Assembly: GCA_003249255.1 (NCBI GenBank)
Contig: QKJP01000005.1
Location: 62,001-126,000 of the forward strand
DNA from: Bacteroidales bacterium
GTDB lineage: Bacteria > Bacteroidota > Bacteroidia > Bacteroidales > Marinilabiliaceae
DNA length: 64,000 nucleotides
Direction: 5' to 3'
Part shown: positions 45,901 to 54,200 of the stretch, in pieces
Layout of the letters: each line of letters starts with the position of its first letter
How positions within the stretch are numbered: the stretch's first letter is position 1
Translations under genes and position numbers: made by a program
The notes under the pieces: model-generated
What the model saw: the letters and a program-made list of their open reading frames with translations, nothing else
What the model was told of the DNA's origin: nothing
The model's database searches: none

Positions 45901-48144
45901 CACCGAATCGTTTTTGCTAACCACTGATATTTCTCGTGTTGATCTCCAAATCCAATCACGGTTATGGTTGTATTGAAGCACTGTATCGACTTTCTCAAAA
46001 ATCTTTTTAGAGACTTCGTTGATGATGGTATCACGATAAACGGAATCGACTGTAAACTGAGGGACAAATTTGTTTCTCATATCGATAACCGAGATATCTT
46101 CATCACGATTAAAGATGTAGGCTCCCTTCTTATCCTGAGGGAAAGTCTGATCGGGGAAGATGAATTCTTCCGGAATCAAATCGATCTTGTACACACCGGT
46201 TTCAGCATCGGTGGTAAACGTTACTTCCGGATCATCATTCCAAAGCTCTAAGCCACGTTTGGTGGTTAGTTTAATCTCTACCTCACCCAAATTATTTTCA
46301 GACGGATCGACTAAAGAACCTGTGGCTTTAGCTGCCTGAATTGGCCCTCCTACAACTTTTCCAACCAAAGTCACTTTGGTAGTATCCAGAAATTCGAGTT
46401 CGTAAACATCATCCTGAAAATCGAATGGCGTTGGATTGCCAAACTCATCTTTCTTAGGCCAATAAGCCGAAGCAAATACGTGACCTTGTTTTTCGATGGA
46501 AATAAAATGCTCACCAATTGGCACATCAATTTCAAATCGACCTTCGCTATCGGTTTTAATCGGTTGCTTGTCTTTATCAGCCACAATGGTACCATCCACT
46601 TTCAAATACACATCCGAAACCGGGTATTTGGTGTCTTTGTATTTCACTTTACCGGTGACTGTAAAGGAAGACACATCGGTAAAATCAATGTTGTTAAATA
46701 CACTCGACTCGCTACTGATGTACAATAACTTGTTTGTGGGATCGAAGCGATGAACGCCCAACGCCGGCACTACTCTAAAGTAAGAACCTCCTGAAGAATA
46801 CGGAATTCCGGCAATGACGTAGTTACCGTTTTCGTCAGATACCGCTTTACATCCTAAGCGCTCACTCGATGGGAATACTTTTTCGAAATCGCCCGATGCA
46901 TTGACTTTATGACTGACAATTAAAGCATGGTTTTCGTTAAAGTTATTTCCTTTACGAGAGATGTCGTAGTAATAATCTCCACCACCTTCGTTGAATTTCC
47001 AATAACCGGCAAGGGCACTGTTATTAGGATTTTCGTAGGCATCGAAGGTTGCATAAATCTCATCGGGTAACATGGCTTTAGACCACAGTTTCAGTTCCTC
47101 CATGTGACCCGAGAAATAAGCATAGTCCTCACCTTTAACCTCGGCTCCAATAAACCAGTTGGCCGAAGCTAAGTTACCTTCGGTGAAAGTTTCGTGCATT
47201 AAGGTATCGCCGTTTAAATAGACGGTCCCCATCTTTTTAGCATCTTCCCACACAAAAGAGAGCTGCATAAATTGGGTAAATACACTGTCGGGAATAGCGA
47301 TTGAAGAATGCTTCTCATCCCCCATGCTCACCTTTACCACATTACTATCAGCATCACAATAGAAGCCCATAGTTAGGTTGGTACCAATGGAGAAAACCGG
47401 GTAGTCGGTTTTGTTCGCTAATAATTCAGGTAGTACCCAGGCTTGAACAGTGGCACCGCCTGATAAATTGGCTTGCGTACTTGGTTTAATCAAACCGTAA
47501 ACACTGTCGGGAAAAGCATAGGAGAACTCGCCTTCATTGCTTGCTTGCTCAGGCTCTGCAATAACTTTTACACCGCGTACAATGCTTCCGCCCTCGTAGG
47601 TAATACGCCCGGTGACAGTTGCTGAGGTAACCCGGAAACCAACGGCTTCTACAATATTAATGCCTTGAATTTCGGTATCCCACACATCATCGGCCAGAAC
47701 TTTGTACTGATACATCACACCCGGCTCGGCATAAGGATCTTGCCAGGAGTTTTCCTGCGGCGAAAGGGTGGTAACTAAACGGTAAGAGATTTCTGTTTCG
47801 GATAATTCGCGACGGTAAATCTTAATTTGCGAAACTAAATCGGGATTATACAATTCCCATTGCAAGCGCACATAGTCGTTATAATACCCTTTAGATGCAG
47901 ATAAATCGCCTTTAAAAGCATCTTTGGTGTAAATAAAAGCATACGGAAAACCAATGTGATAACGACGTTGAGACTGTGTCATCTTGGTACTGGTAATCAA
48001 ATAAGGCTCACCGATTACACCAGAAAAAATCCGGCTACCGGGCTCCCCATAAAAAGCTGTATTTCCCGTTACTACCGGATTTTGCTGTGCATATAAATGC
48101 GTCACCCAAACCGATAGCAAGAGAAGTAAAATCTTCTTGCACAT
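39982..48144 (-). CDS. Giant LamG-containing T9SS surface protein (2720 residues)
   Basis: An exported protein of 2720 residues. In order: signal peptide (KKILLLLLSVWVTHLYAQ); a fibronectin-like segment (about 60-150); a LamG/concanavalin-like domain (about 208-385, ATVQAWVLPE to GYWKFNEGGG); carboxypeptidase-regulatory-like beta domains (about 395-640); a long unique region with no family I recognise (about 640-1600); two more LamG domains (about 1625-1800 and 1830-2015); a BACON-like segment (about 2135-2220, LPLWLSADSESGELEP); two repeats related to the small T9SS protein next door; and a type A T9SS sorting domain (about 2638-2720, LLPNPFAESVLI to the end). It starts 20 bases after the stop of a secreted collar-domain protein, so the two form an operon. 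A role as a large surface adhesin or glycan binder is likely but not shown. Confidence 0.88.
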   Translation of the reverse strand: MCKKILLLLLSVWVTHLYAQQNPVVTGNTAFYGEPGSRIFSGVIGEPYLITSTKMTQSQRRYHIGFPYAFIYTKDAFKGDLSASKGYYNDYVRLQWELYNPDLVSQIKIYRRELSETEISYRLVTTLSPQENSWQDPYAEPGVMYQYKVLADDVWDTEIQGINIVEAVGFRVTSATVTGRITYEGGSIVRGVKVIAEPEQASNEGEFSYAFPDSVYGLIKPSTQANLSGGATVQAWVLPELLANKTDYPVFSIGTNLTMGFYCDADSNVVKVSMGDEKHSSIAIPDSVFTQFMQLSFVWEDAKKMGTVYLNGDTLMHETFTEGNLASANWFIGAEVKGEDYAYFSGHMEELKLWSKAMLPDEIYATFDAYENPNNSALAGYWKFNEGGGDYYYDISRKGNNFNENHALIVSHKVNASGDFEKVFPSSERLGCKAVSDENGNYVIAGIPYSSGGSYFRVVPALGVHRFDPTNKLLYISSESSVFNNIDFTDVSSFTVTGKVKYKDTKYPVSDVYLKVDGTIVADKDKQPIKTDSEGRFEIDVPIGEHFISIEKQGHVFASAYWPKKDEFGNPTPFDFQDDVYELEFLDTTKVTLVGKVVGGPIQAAKATGSLVDPSENNLGEVEIKLTTKRGLELWNDDPEVTFTTDAETGVYKIDLIPEEFIFPDQTFPQDKKGAYIFNRDEDISVIDMRNKFVPQFTVDSVYRDTIINEVSKKIFEKVDTVLQYNHNRDWIWRSTREISVVSKNDSVYLGDSIYNFKVAENTYTRVPVVSRNTDGTYDYVFSNPIFTQLGKYEFKISAHEQYLNSDDDEVDVVPVTDGIIVVENQIANTNRSEELQLNENGEVVHTFWAGMPLTAEPYTQNINFKLKVDDNFIAGAEILQPAYVFGAKPAGGMNFVTGADEIDFILRDPAGSDSYSYFEKGFTTTKTTTDTWANGFGGDIDILYMMGVRYVMNAGTPFFSVENQIDTDNSIGLSTSNSFKWTEDRTHTSVRTYQFNYSTSSASDFTGSQADVFFGHGTNIYYGAATNVKLLEDEDNPGNYMVGTNKAIIVGKTATTDFVYSANHIENYLIPNMKQVRNSLFESEEYTSKLKTTDPYYGLSNDDPVFNGAAIDTTDTYISGPSYIFTPAEDTPNDSIKDEIFEYNQKINNWYAKLALNEQLKLGADGNFDTHNNYTNLSFDAGASIESSVSLDTTNVETSSFEWSIDAGIAAEVGFTVNKFGMKAKVTERFHHEGGDSSSDEDTDSKKVGFVLADGDQGDYFSMDVKVDTLYGGPVFKLRGGQSVCPYEGTEYARFYEPEENHEISAGTLKRESPEIGTETSLVTNVPEGLPATFKVNLSNTSDIGANMWYGLFMDAASNPDGAIVKLDGKSIVEGIRVLVPAGQTVVKTVTVEKGRASVNEYDNIRLILHSLCQFDPTDDIADISDTVAISAHFIEQCTEVAISSPADQWTVNSKNTNALTGKPEMHVKFSNYDLNHDKFEDFMFQYKPSEQSTWITAKVFVDEAKTALTGNDTIEMNGNPAVGFTWDMSSMQNRTYDIRAISHCSDGSVYSSEILSGIFDNKRPQLFGAPTPANGILAIDDELKASFSETIQAGVFTSENISVSGITNGTDLRDFDYLQHNASLHFDGVTQNMTIAQDVNLKYSPFTFEFWAKREGSGKECLVSQGDPSAGGLWIGFDDEDRFVLKLNGETITSNTAFTTTGIWNHYAVVYSNDQLTGSNELKLVVAHGDETDIQTKSVDTEYFENSPITVGYCAADNSAFEGNMHDFRIWNQASTSSEIQARRYTILSGYERGLIGAYPMDDVRGDLARDLAFARHGQVNATWHVSSTGSALDFKGGYVTYNSSEMELSSLADFTLEFWFKSAVPASDECLFSNGKADGSDTSELKWALIAGADGQLKVLNDGREFAIDATSYLDNNWHHFALAVNRRGNMNVLLDGEVKISESSELVSGMGGAKGVLGARYSHQVTTEEVDLFFNGAIDEFRIWSSARSQSIIQKYMNHSLRGEEFGLKAYFPFEDVTVTDPSERNETLLNKTTSVNGIAGTCVINGAVEYSTETAAIKLARPTTKIPFNYVINDDQILITPNIDANRIENTILDVAIEGVYDMHGNRMESAASWSAFVNRNQLLWEKQRVNLSTAPDESKTFKLMIYNKGGSVENWELDNLPLWLSADSESGELEPLSSQEITFTVSPAVNTGKYTADIYLNGSMDFNERCTVNLSVVEPAPDWTVNPSDFEASMIVFAKLKIADVLSTDVEDKVGAFVNGQCRGVSNVQYFADRDLYMVNLTVYGGLNETSTVEFKVWDASEGNMYSHVTPSVNYAANKIEGKPATPILIETTNNIGVEIPVAQGWNWLSFNLNSTQLESSAALLEGVQSATGDQIKSISGLYDEYVANLGWDGTLSDESFEIGQMYKLRASQNDVIELSGEPVLTSQYPISILPEWNWIGYTPQVKMPIKSALSYHQPKQDDVIKSQTQFAMYDASLGWIGSLTALNPNKGYMYYSNNAETVSFVYPQETLLKSGSLEGVESNKQLASQYEYNMSAMLKVANSPVADLAQSSIWTYSDGELVGMVTPLEVEGNYLYAMTVSGSSTEKELSFVLSDGQTQYPAHEQAVYKANKVLGSVNDPFLLTFDDEVSAGVELLPNPFAESVLIKNIPEGTTQVAIYDVHGKLIRQWTNVTATELVWNGCSFNNTEVPTGIYIVKVFGETASQQRVLKMDN

Positions 48145-48164
48145 ATTTCAGTAATTTATGAGGA

Positions 48165-49127
48165 TTAGTATTTGATGATGTAGTTTACATAGGCATTGGT
48201 TGGGCGAGATTCATTGTCACCTCCATTTATAGTATGAGTATGATTACCTGAATAATCCATATTATTAGCCTCTCGCGTAACCTGATAGCGGTTATCTCTG
48301 TCGCTGCTATTGGAACCCCACTTGCCATCGTTACCTCCATTTTCTGTAAAATAAATATCATCGTAACCATGCCTATGGTTTCCACTTGTGGCAGTAGTAA
48401 ACTTATTATCTGGCATGGCTGTAGCGTCATTCTGGTAAGTACCTACTTTATCGCCTGTATTACCCCCTGAATTCTTAGCATAACGAGAACCACGGTTGGG
48501 ATCGGTTCCCTGGCCATTGGCAACACCTCTTAAAAACTGACCTCTTAAATCGGGCAAATGAAAGGTAGATGAACCATTACCCGGTCCCCAAGCCTGACCG
48601 ATTGCAGCATATAATGCGGCATAAGTGGTACGGCTTTTTGCAGAACCGTCGCACAACAACCAACCTGTTGGCACTTCGCTACCTGCAAACGGCATAATAC
48701 TTCCCGGAGGGCATCCGTTTAAAGCCATGGTGGCTTCGTTGGCTTTTTCGGATGCTTTGGCATAAGGCACCGCTAATAAACTTTGTCGGGCTACTTGCTG
48801 ATAGGCTCCGGCATCCATGACCTCAACTTTTATGGAGTAATCGTCGCCGGAGAAATTGATACTGTTAAAAGCATTCGAATTGACAGATCCGATGACCGCA
48901 TGAAACACCCCATACTCATCGGTACTTAGTGTTTGAGTTTCGATAAAAGCGGGGTTGTTCTCGTCAGAAGAAAAAATAGTGAATCTTACCTCCAGATTCG
49001 GTTCGTTTTGCAAAGCAGAACCATCTGCACCACGGGCGTATCCCTGAAAAGAAAATCCTTTAGATGATTGAGCCATCACCGAAGCAGTAAGCAGAACAAA
49101 AAGCAAAGTTGTAAAAATAGTTTTCAT
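48165..49127 (-). CDS. Secreted phage-tail-collar-domain protein
   Basis: A 320-residue protein with a signal peptide (MKTIFTTLLFVLLTASVMAQ), a beta domain of about 90 residues common in Bacteroidota secreted proteins (FSFQGYARGADGSALQNEPN, VRFTIFSSDENN), a short helix, and then a phage tail collar domain: CPPGSIMPFAGSEVPTGWLL, CDGSAKSRTTYAALYAAIG, STFHLPDLRGQFLRGV and a C-terminal HTHTINGGDNESRPTNAYVN. No T9SS sorting domain is present at the C-terminus. It precedes the 2720-residue protein in the same operon, suggesting that both act together at the cell envelope. Because it is exported by the Sec route it is not a component of the eCIS particle. Confidence 0.85.
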   Translation of the reverse strand: MKTIFTTLLFVLLTASVMAQSSKGFSFQGYARGADGSALQNEPNLEVRFTIFSSDENNPAFIETQTLSTDEYGVFHAVIGSVNSNAFNSINFSGDDYSIKVEVMDAGAYQQVARQSLLAVPYAKASEKANEATMALNGCPPGSIMPFAGSEVPTGWLLCDGSAKSRTTYAALYAAIGQAWGPGNGSSTFHLPDLRGQFLRGVANGQGTDPNRGSRYAKNSGGNTGDKVGTYQNDATAMPDNKFTTATSGNHRHGYDDIYFTENGGNDGKWGSNSSDRDNRYQVTREANNMDYSGNHTHTINGGDNESRPTNAYVNYIIKY

Positions 49128-49570
49128 AATGGTAGTTTAATATGTTATGTGAATTTGTTTCTTAAAGAGAATCAACCATTAAAACCCCTTTACTTTAATT
49201 ATGTTTAGATGTTATTGAGCATATTTTTATACTATTTAACAATTTACACATTCTCATATCCGAAGAAAAAAAATAAACTATTGCATATCCGTTTTTACGC
49301 ATCATTTTCTTAACATAGACCTGCCCGATGCGGGACACACAAGCACAGAGATTATGAAGTTAAATTATAAAACCCTTTGACTCTGCGCCTCTGTATTGAT
49401 ATTTTTTGACGTTATACCAATCTTTTTTGCATTATGCTTTATTGCAGACATACAGATTAAACTATTTTAAATGAATAAATTACAACAACCCCATAACTAA
49501 ATCCTCTGCAACATAAAAAAAGGGCAACATAGCTGAACTACATTGCCCCTTTAAAAACAGTTACCTGCTA
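49128..49570. other. Gene-free stretch of 443 bases
   Basis: AT-rich DNA upstream of the leftward collar gene. It contains a degenerate element with CACAGAGATTATGAAG and CTCTGCGCCTCTGTATTG (about 49345-49403), of a kind found as intergenic repeats in Bacteroidota, and the terminator of the next gene at 49514-49552. No ORF is supported. Confidence 0.5.
49514..49552 (-). terminator. Rho-independent terminator of the 544-residue protein gene
   Basis: On the minus strand GGGCAA pairs with TTGCCC, with an inner TAG/CTA pair, followed by a run of seven T. It lies about 20 bases past the stop of the leftward gene. Confidence 0.8.
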
Positions 49571-51205
49571 TTAATTAAATTGTGTTTTATAAGAAATATA
49601 AGTAAGTAAGTTCTGATACTCATCAAATTGAGGATTTACAAAGGCAAACACAGAACCTGCAGGAAGAACAAATCTGTTATTTAAACTACTAAACAAATTT
49701 TCGAAGTTTTGTAATTTATCCTCTAATTCACCCATACACCAATTAACCATATCCTCCAGATTATCTAATCCACCAAGAGCAACATCAACCTTACCCAACC
49801 AGTTTCCTCCTTGGTCATGATCTTTATTTCCCTTTTGAGCAGTGGATGTTAGTTTTAATGCTCCCATTGTACCACCTTCTATGGTAATACTTCCTGTCCA
49901 TGCTTGTTTAACGCTCTCCCACACTTCTTCGGTTAATCCAAAAGGATAACATTTTAAATTATGTTTAATGTAAAAATATCCACTAAGATTAATTCTCGCA
50001 GTAGTTTCGTTTACATTCTCTAAAGCAACATTAAATTCAAAACTATTTGTGATGGTATGATGCCCATCAATATAAATAGTGGTAACAATAGCTTTTTCAC
50101 CAACATCTTCAGCAACCCAACTACTATCTTTATTATAGGTAAATTTCCATTTGGAATTACCTGCTGAGGGTGCGTTGTCTTTATTCCAAACCACATCATG
50201 ATATCTTGTGTAGGTACTCATATGAGAATTAGATGAACATTGTGCTCCTCCTAACCTTACATTAAAAGCAGATGTAAGCTGTTTTATAATAAAATCTTCC
50301 ATAAAACGGGAAGATGCCACCACAAATCGACCATCACAATCATTATTAACTACCCAATTATTCGTAAAGTTAGGCTGTGTTTTTACAGGTAACTGGCGAT
50401 TGTTGGTTGTGGTTAAAATATTTAAGGTACTCAACCCTTGCTTTTGAGCCTCCATTTCTTTAAAAATCCAATATGTACCGGAGGTAGGAGTAAAAGTAGG
50501 AGGTATCGATTGGTCTCTGGCAGGTGCACTGTCATCAATTTGAAAACCTAAAATGTAAGGGTTATCATCCTTTTTTAATCCCCTAAAATATTCAGTAATG
50601 CCGGTTTGAAAGAATTGCACCACTACTTTACTTGTCCCCTCCGGCAAAGGAAGACTGCTCAGATTTTCGTCGTAAGCCGCAATATTGGCATCCTGAAAAT
50701 TCATAAACAGATGATTAATTGTAAATTGATTATCATTAAAAGATTGCAGCATTTTCTTTACAACATCCGGGATTGCTTTGTGTAAGGCGATTTGATTTTG
50801 AGCAATGGCCGTAAAGTTAACATCCACATCAAACACATATTTCCAATTTTCAATATTAATGGTTTTTGCCGTTGTTGAACCATAAGTTAAAGTTCCCTCC
50901 GGAATATTAACACACAGTTTCACACAGAAATTTGGAGAGGATGAAGTTCCCAAGACTACAGTTGGAGCATCCATCCTTCCTTGGAACTTATAATGCAGAG
51001 TTAAACCAATATCCGGGTCTGTATCTTCAAATTGCCAGCTCATGACATGCTGTTCATCTGACAACTCTTTCCACAAAAGGCTAAATTGCATATTGATCGT
51101 ATTTTGCGTAATGGCCGCCAACATGTCGTATTGCGTCATACTATTTCCTTTATTAGCCAAATTGGCTGTGGCTGCCAAGGGAGCAGCTAATTCTAAAGTT
51201 TCCAT
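49571..51205 (-). CDS. Unknown 544-residue protein, possibly TULIP/P47-like
   Basis: A protein of 544 residues without signal peptide or sorting domain. It begins with a short helix and then MTQYDMLAAITQNTINMQFS, followed by amphipathic strands (LTLHYKFQGRMDAPTVVLG, VKLCVNIPEGTLTYG) and a helix with hydrophobic periodicity. This resembles, by eye, the start of TULIP-fold P47/OrfX proteins of toxin loci (a YDxLxxI..xxIN pattern followed by long amphipathic strands). The rest is beta-rich with a second possible copy (KWKFTYNKDSSWVAE, FEFNVALENVNETTARINLS). The fold assignment is inference only. The gene lies 25 bases downstream of the 1223-residue protein gene and both share one transcript that ends in a strong terminator. 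Confidence 0.5.
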   Translation of the reverse strand: METLELAAPLAATANLANKGNSMTQYDMLAAITQNTINMQFSLLWKELSDEQHVMSWQFEDTDPDIGLTLHYKFQGRMDAPTVVLGTSSSPNFCVKLCVNIPEGTLTYGSTTAKTINIENWKYVFDVDVNFTAIAQNQIALHKAIPDVVKKMLQSFNDNQFTINHLFMNFQDANIAAYDENLSSLPLPEGTSKVVVQFFQTGITEYFRGLKKDDNPYILGFQIDDSAPARDQSIPPTFTPTSGTYWIFKEMEAQKQGLSTLNILTTTNNRQLPVKTQPNFTNNWVVNNDCDGRFVVASSRFMEDFIIKQLTSAFNVRLGGAQCSSNSHMSTYTRYHDVVWNKDNAPSAGNSKWKFTYNKDSSWVAEDVGEKAIVTTIYIDGHHTITNSFEFNVALENVNETTARINLSGYFYIKHNLKCYPFGLTEEVWESVKQAWTGSITIEGGTMGALKLTSTAQKGNKDHDQGGNWLGKVDVALGGLDNLEDMVNWCMGELEDKLQNFENLFSSLNNRFVLPAGSVFAFVNPQFDEYQNLLTYISYKTQFN

Positions 51206-51230
51206 ATATATTTAATGAAAGGTTAAAAAA

Positions 51231-54200
51231 TTACTTTGATACAATTACTGCAGTTCTACCTCCTCTAATGGCAAGTGCAAAAAAGCCTAATATTAGAGCA
51301 GTTGCTGCCAATGCCGGACCTGATTCTGCTTTGTCGGGATCGAGTGTGGCTGTAGCATCAATGATAGTACCGGTAGAACGCAAAATGGTTTCGGTGAGTG
51401 ATGCCACATCCATGGCAACATCGCCGGCAGAAGGATCTTCGGTCATTTGAACTGCAAATGTAGATCCGCCTAGAATAAGGAAAACAACAGCGGTAAAGCA
51501 ATTCCAAACAGCGACACCTTCTCCCACTGCTGGATTTCCCGAACCTGCAGTAGCCTTAATTCCGGATGCGATAACATTTGTGCCGGAAAAGCCCCAGCTC
51601 ACATAAGACAACGCTCCCGTTGCTCCTGAAACAGCTACCGGAAAGGTTGAAGCCAATTTGGTAGCCCCTATTCCAAGGTTAATCCAACCCATACCTGGTA
51701 ATGCTCCGCTGGTTTCAGAATTAATAGGGCGAAGAATTAAGGATACCAAATCTGCAAAAAAGTAAGTAGCCCCACCAATTCCTTGATATAAGCGAACGGC
51801 AGCTGATTTTTGACTTGCACTAACTTTGGTTTCTGTAGCAGCAGCAACCAGAACTTCACCTTGAGTATACGATTTTAACAGAGGTTCGCGAACTGCTTTA
51901 ATTTGAGGTTCGTAATCCTTAAGTGTTTGACCAAAATTACCGTCACTAAGCGTTCTAAAAAGTTCATTGTGCTGCATCGAATCCAAGCCTTGTGTATTTC
52001 CGTCCGGATAAGGGTCGCCTCCTAATATCTTGTACATCATAGTAGCTGGTATGGCCAAAATCAACGATGTAACATCCAATACCGACATTTCATCACCACC
52101 GCTTAAAAGCTTATATAAAGATCCCAATACCGGGATATTAATTGTTTTATTTAGCATGTGTTTGATAGAACTTAACGCAGATTCGATAATCTTTAAAAAG
52201 CCTTCTATTGCTCTTTTCATCAGTTCCACAACCCCTTTCAAAACATCCTTTGCCAGCGATGTTAGCGCTTGTTCCACAGTAAGACCATTGGAAACAAAGA
52301 GGTTTTTAATGTCATCAGCAAGCGTAAAAACAATATCCATCAGCTCCTTGCCAATTGGTTGTAAAACCTGGGTAACAAAAGCAGTAGGGTCTAAAGTACC
52401 ATCGGCAGGTAAAGCAGCAGCATGTGAAGTAGCCCCACTATGGGCAATGTGATAATTCGCAAATCCACCCGGAGCAGAACAACTAAAATCATTTGCTTCC
52501 GGGCTATTGTGTGCAGTTCCGTTAGCCTTCATATCAAGAGAGGCAACATTTCCGGCAGGTACGGCAATGCGATCAATCCCGCTGCTTATCTCAGCAAAGA
52601 AATTATCCACAAGCTGTTCCGCTTCGCCTACTTTTGATACGCCTAACTCCAGGGCTTCATTAAACACATTTTTAATGATGTTTTTGGTACGAACAATATC
52701 TTTCCAATCGAACAAAAAGCCGAGCCATTTAATGAGATCTTCGAAAAAGACTTTTATTTTATTAAACACCCAAGCGATTGCTCTCATAGCGGTTTCTACC
52801 GTATTGACTACAAATTTCACAAGTTTGCCACCAATCTCCACAACGAACTCGATAATATCGCCCACCGCATGAACAATAAATCCGGCAACACTTTCTATTC
52901 CGGCTTCTAAAGCACTTAATATATCTCCGGCAATACCTTCAATCGCATGTCCTATATCTCCGATATTAAATGCGGCAAGATGAATGGCTGCCACTTTTAA
53001 ATGAGCCGATTCGGGACTAACTCCTCTTAATGCCTGTTGATTAAAAACATTTGTATGAGTATTTTTTCCTTCATGATATTTCAACTTATCGCCTTCGAAA
53101 CGAATGCCCCAAATATGATTGTCTTCCACATTTTCTGCAGTCAATGCAGAACGATAAAATTGACTTGTCCGTATATGTGCATCAGAACTTTTAAGATTGG
53201 TTTTATGATGCGTTGTACTCGACATTGTATTTACCGTTGAAGATAAATCAGGAGAGTAGTTCATAAATTGATTAACCGCCTTACCTACGCCATCTACGGT
53301 ATCCTTATCAACATCATCGCCAACCAGAGGGGTTCCGTCAGCTTTCATCACTTTTCGTAAATCATCGCCGGAACTTATCTCGGATAAAATATTTTGAGCT
53401 TTAGAAGATGGATCGATATCTACCACATCCGAAAAAGAATCTGAAGTTAACTCGAATACCGGTGTTGAAATGGAAGAAACTTTATTAATAATGGTAATAT
53501 TTCCGGCTGCATCGGGCGTGATGGTGATAGGGTCTTTATCTTTATTATTTAAAATATGAGCAGTCCCATTTATTGTTACATAAGTAAGCGCTGATGCTGC
53601 AAGTTTTAAATGAATGTCTTTAATAACCCCACCATTATCATCTTTGAAGCTTAATTGTGTGGTATAGCAATTAAATTCAAGAGTCTTACCCGTGTCTTCT
53701 ATAGGAATACTATAATCAGCCCATTGGGTCGTTTTCGCATCTTGTGAAAAGAAAGACAACCGATTATCAGTTGAAACGATAAATACCTGATTCGCATCGT
53801 AGTATTGATTTGCCAACGCTGAAACTTTACCGACTTTATTGTGCAATTGCAATGGCACCTCCCATTGTGTTAAATCGTCATTTTTCGATTTTGTAAGTGC
53901 CAATTGCCCGTCGCCGTTGCTTAGCCAAAGTATAGTTTTACCGTTTAGCTTACGAGGAATACAGGAAGTAACCGTAGGTAAAGCTCCCTTTTCTGCAATT
54001 GTGGCAGATGGTGTGGTAGCCCCTTGCTTAAATAGATATACTCCATCGCCTCCCGCATACACATCGTCATTATGACTGCCGTTACTTACTATGCCAAAAG
54101 TATTGATGTCGTGTTGAAAAGGAGCTTGAAAGAAAACAGAAAATGTCTTACCGCCAAAAGCATCAACCGGGAAAGAAGTCCATTTTAAACTTCTACCATC

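Noticed and set aside
40206-46753. Several plus-strand ORFs of 60-125 codons inside the giant T9SS gene
   Set aside because: They lie antisense to a continuous 2720-codon gene with clear domains. They have no recognisable products and look like frame shadows.
48165-49127. Collar-domain protein as the missing tail fibre of the injection system
   Set aside because: It begins with a clear Sec signal peptide and is coupled to a T9SS surface protein gene, whereas eCIS particles assemble in the cytoplasm from leaderless proteins. It lies 15 kb away on the other strand.
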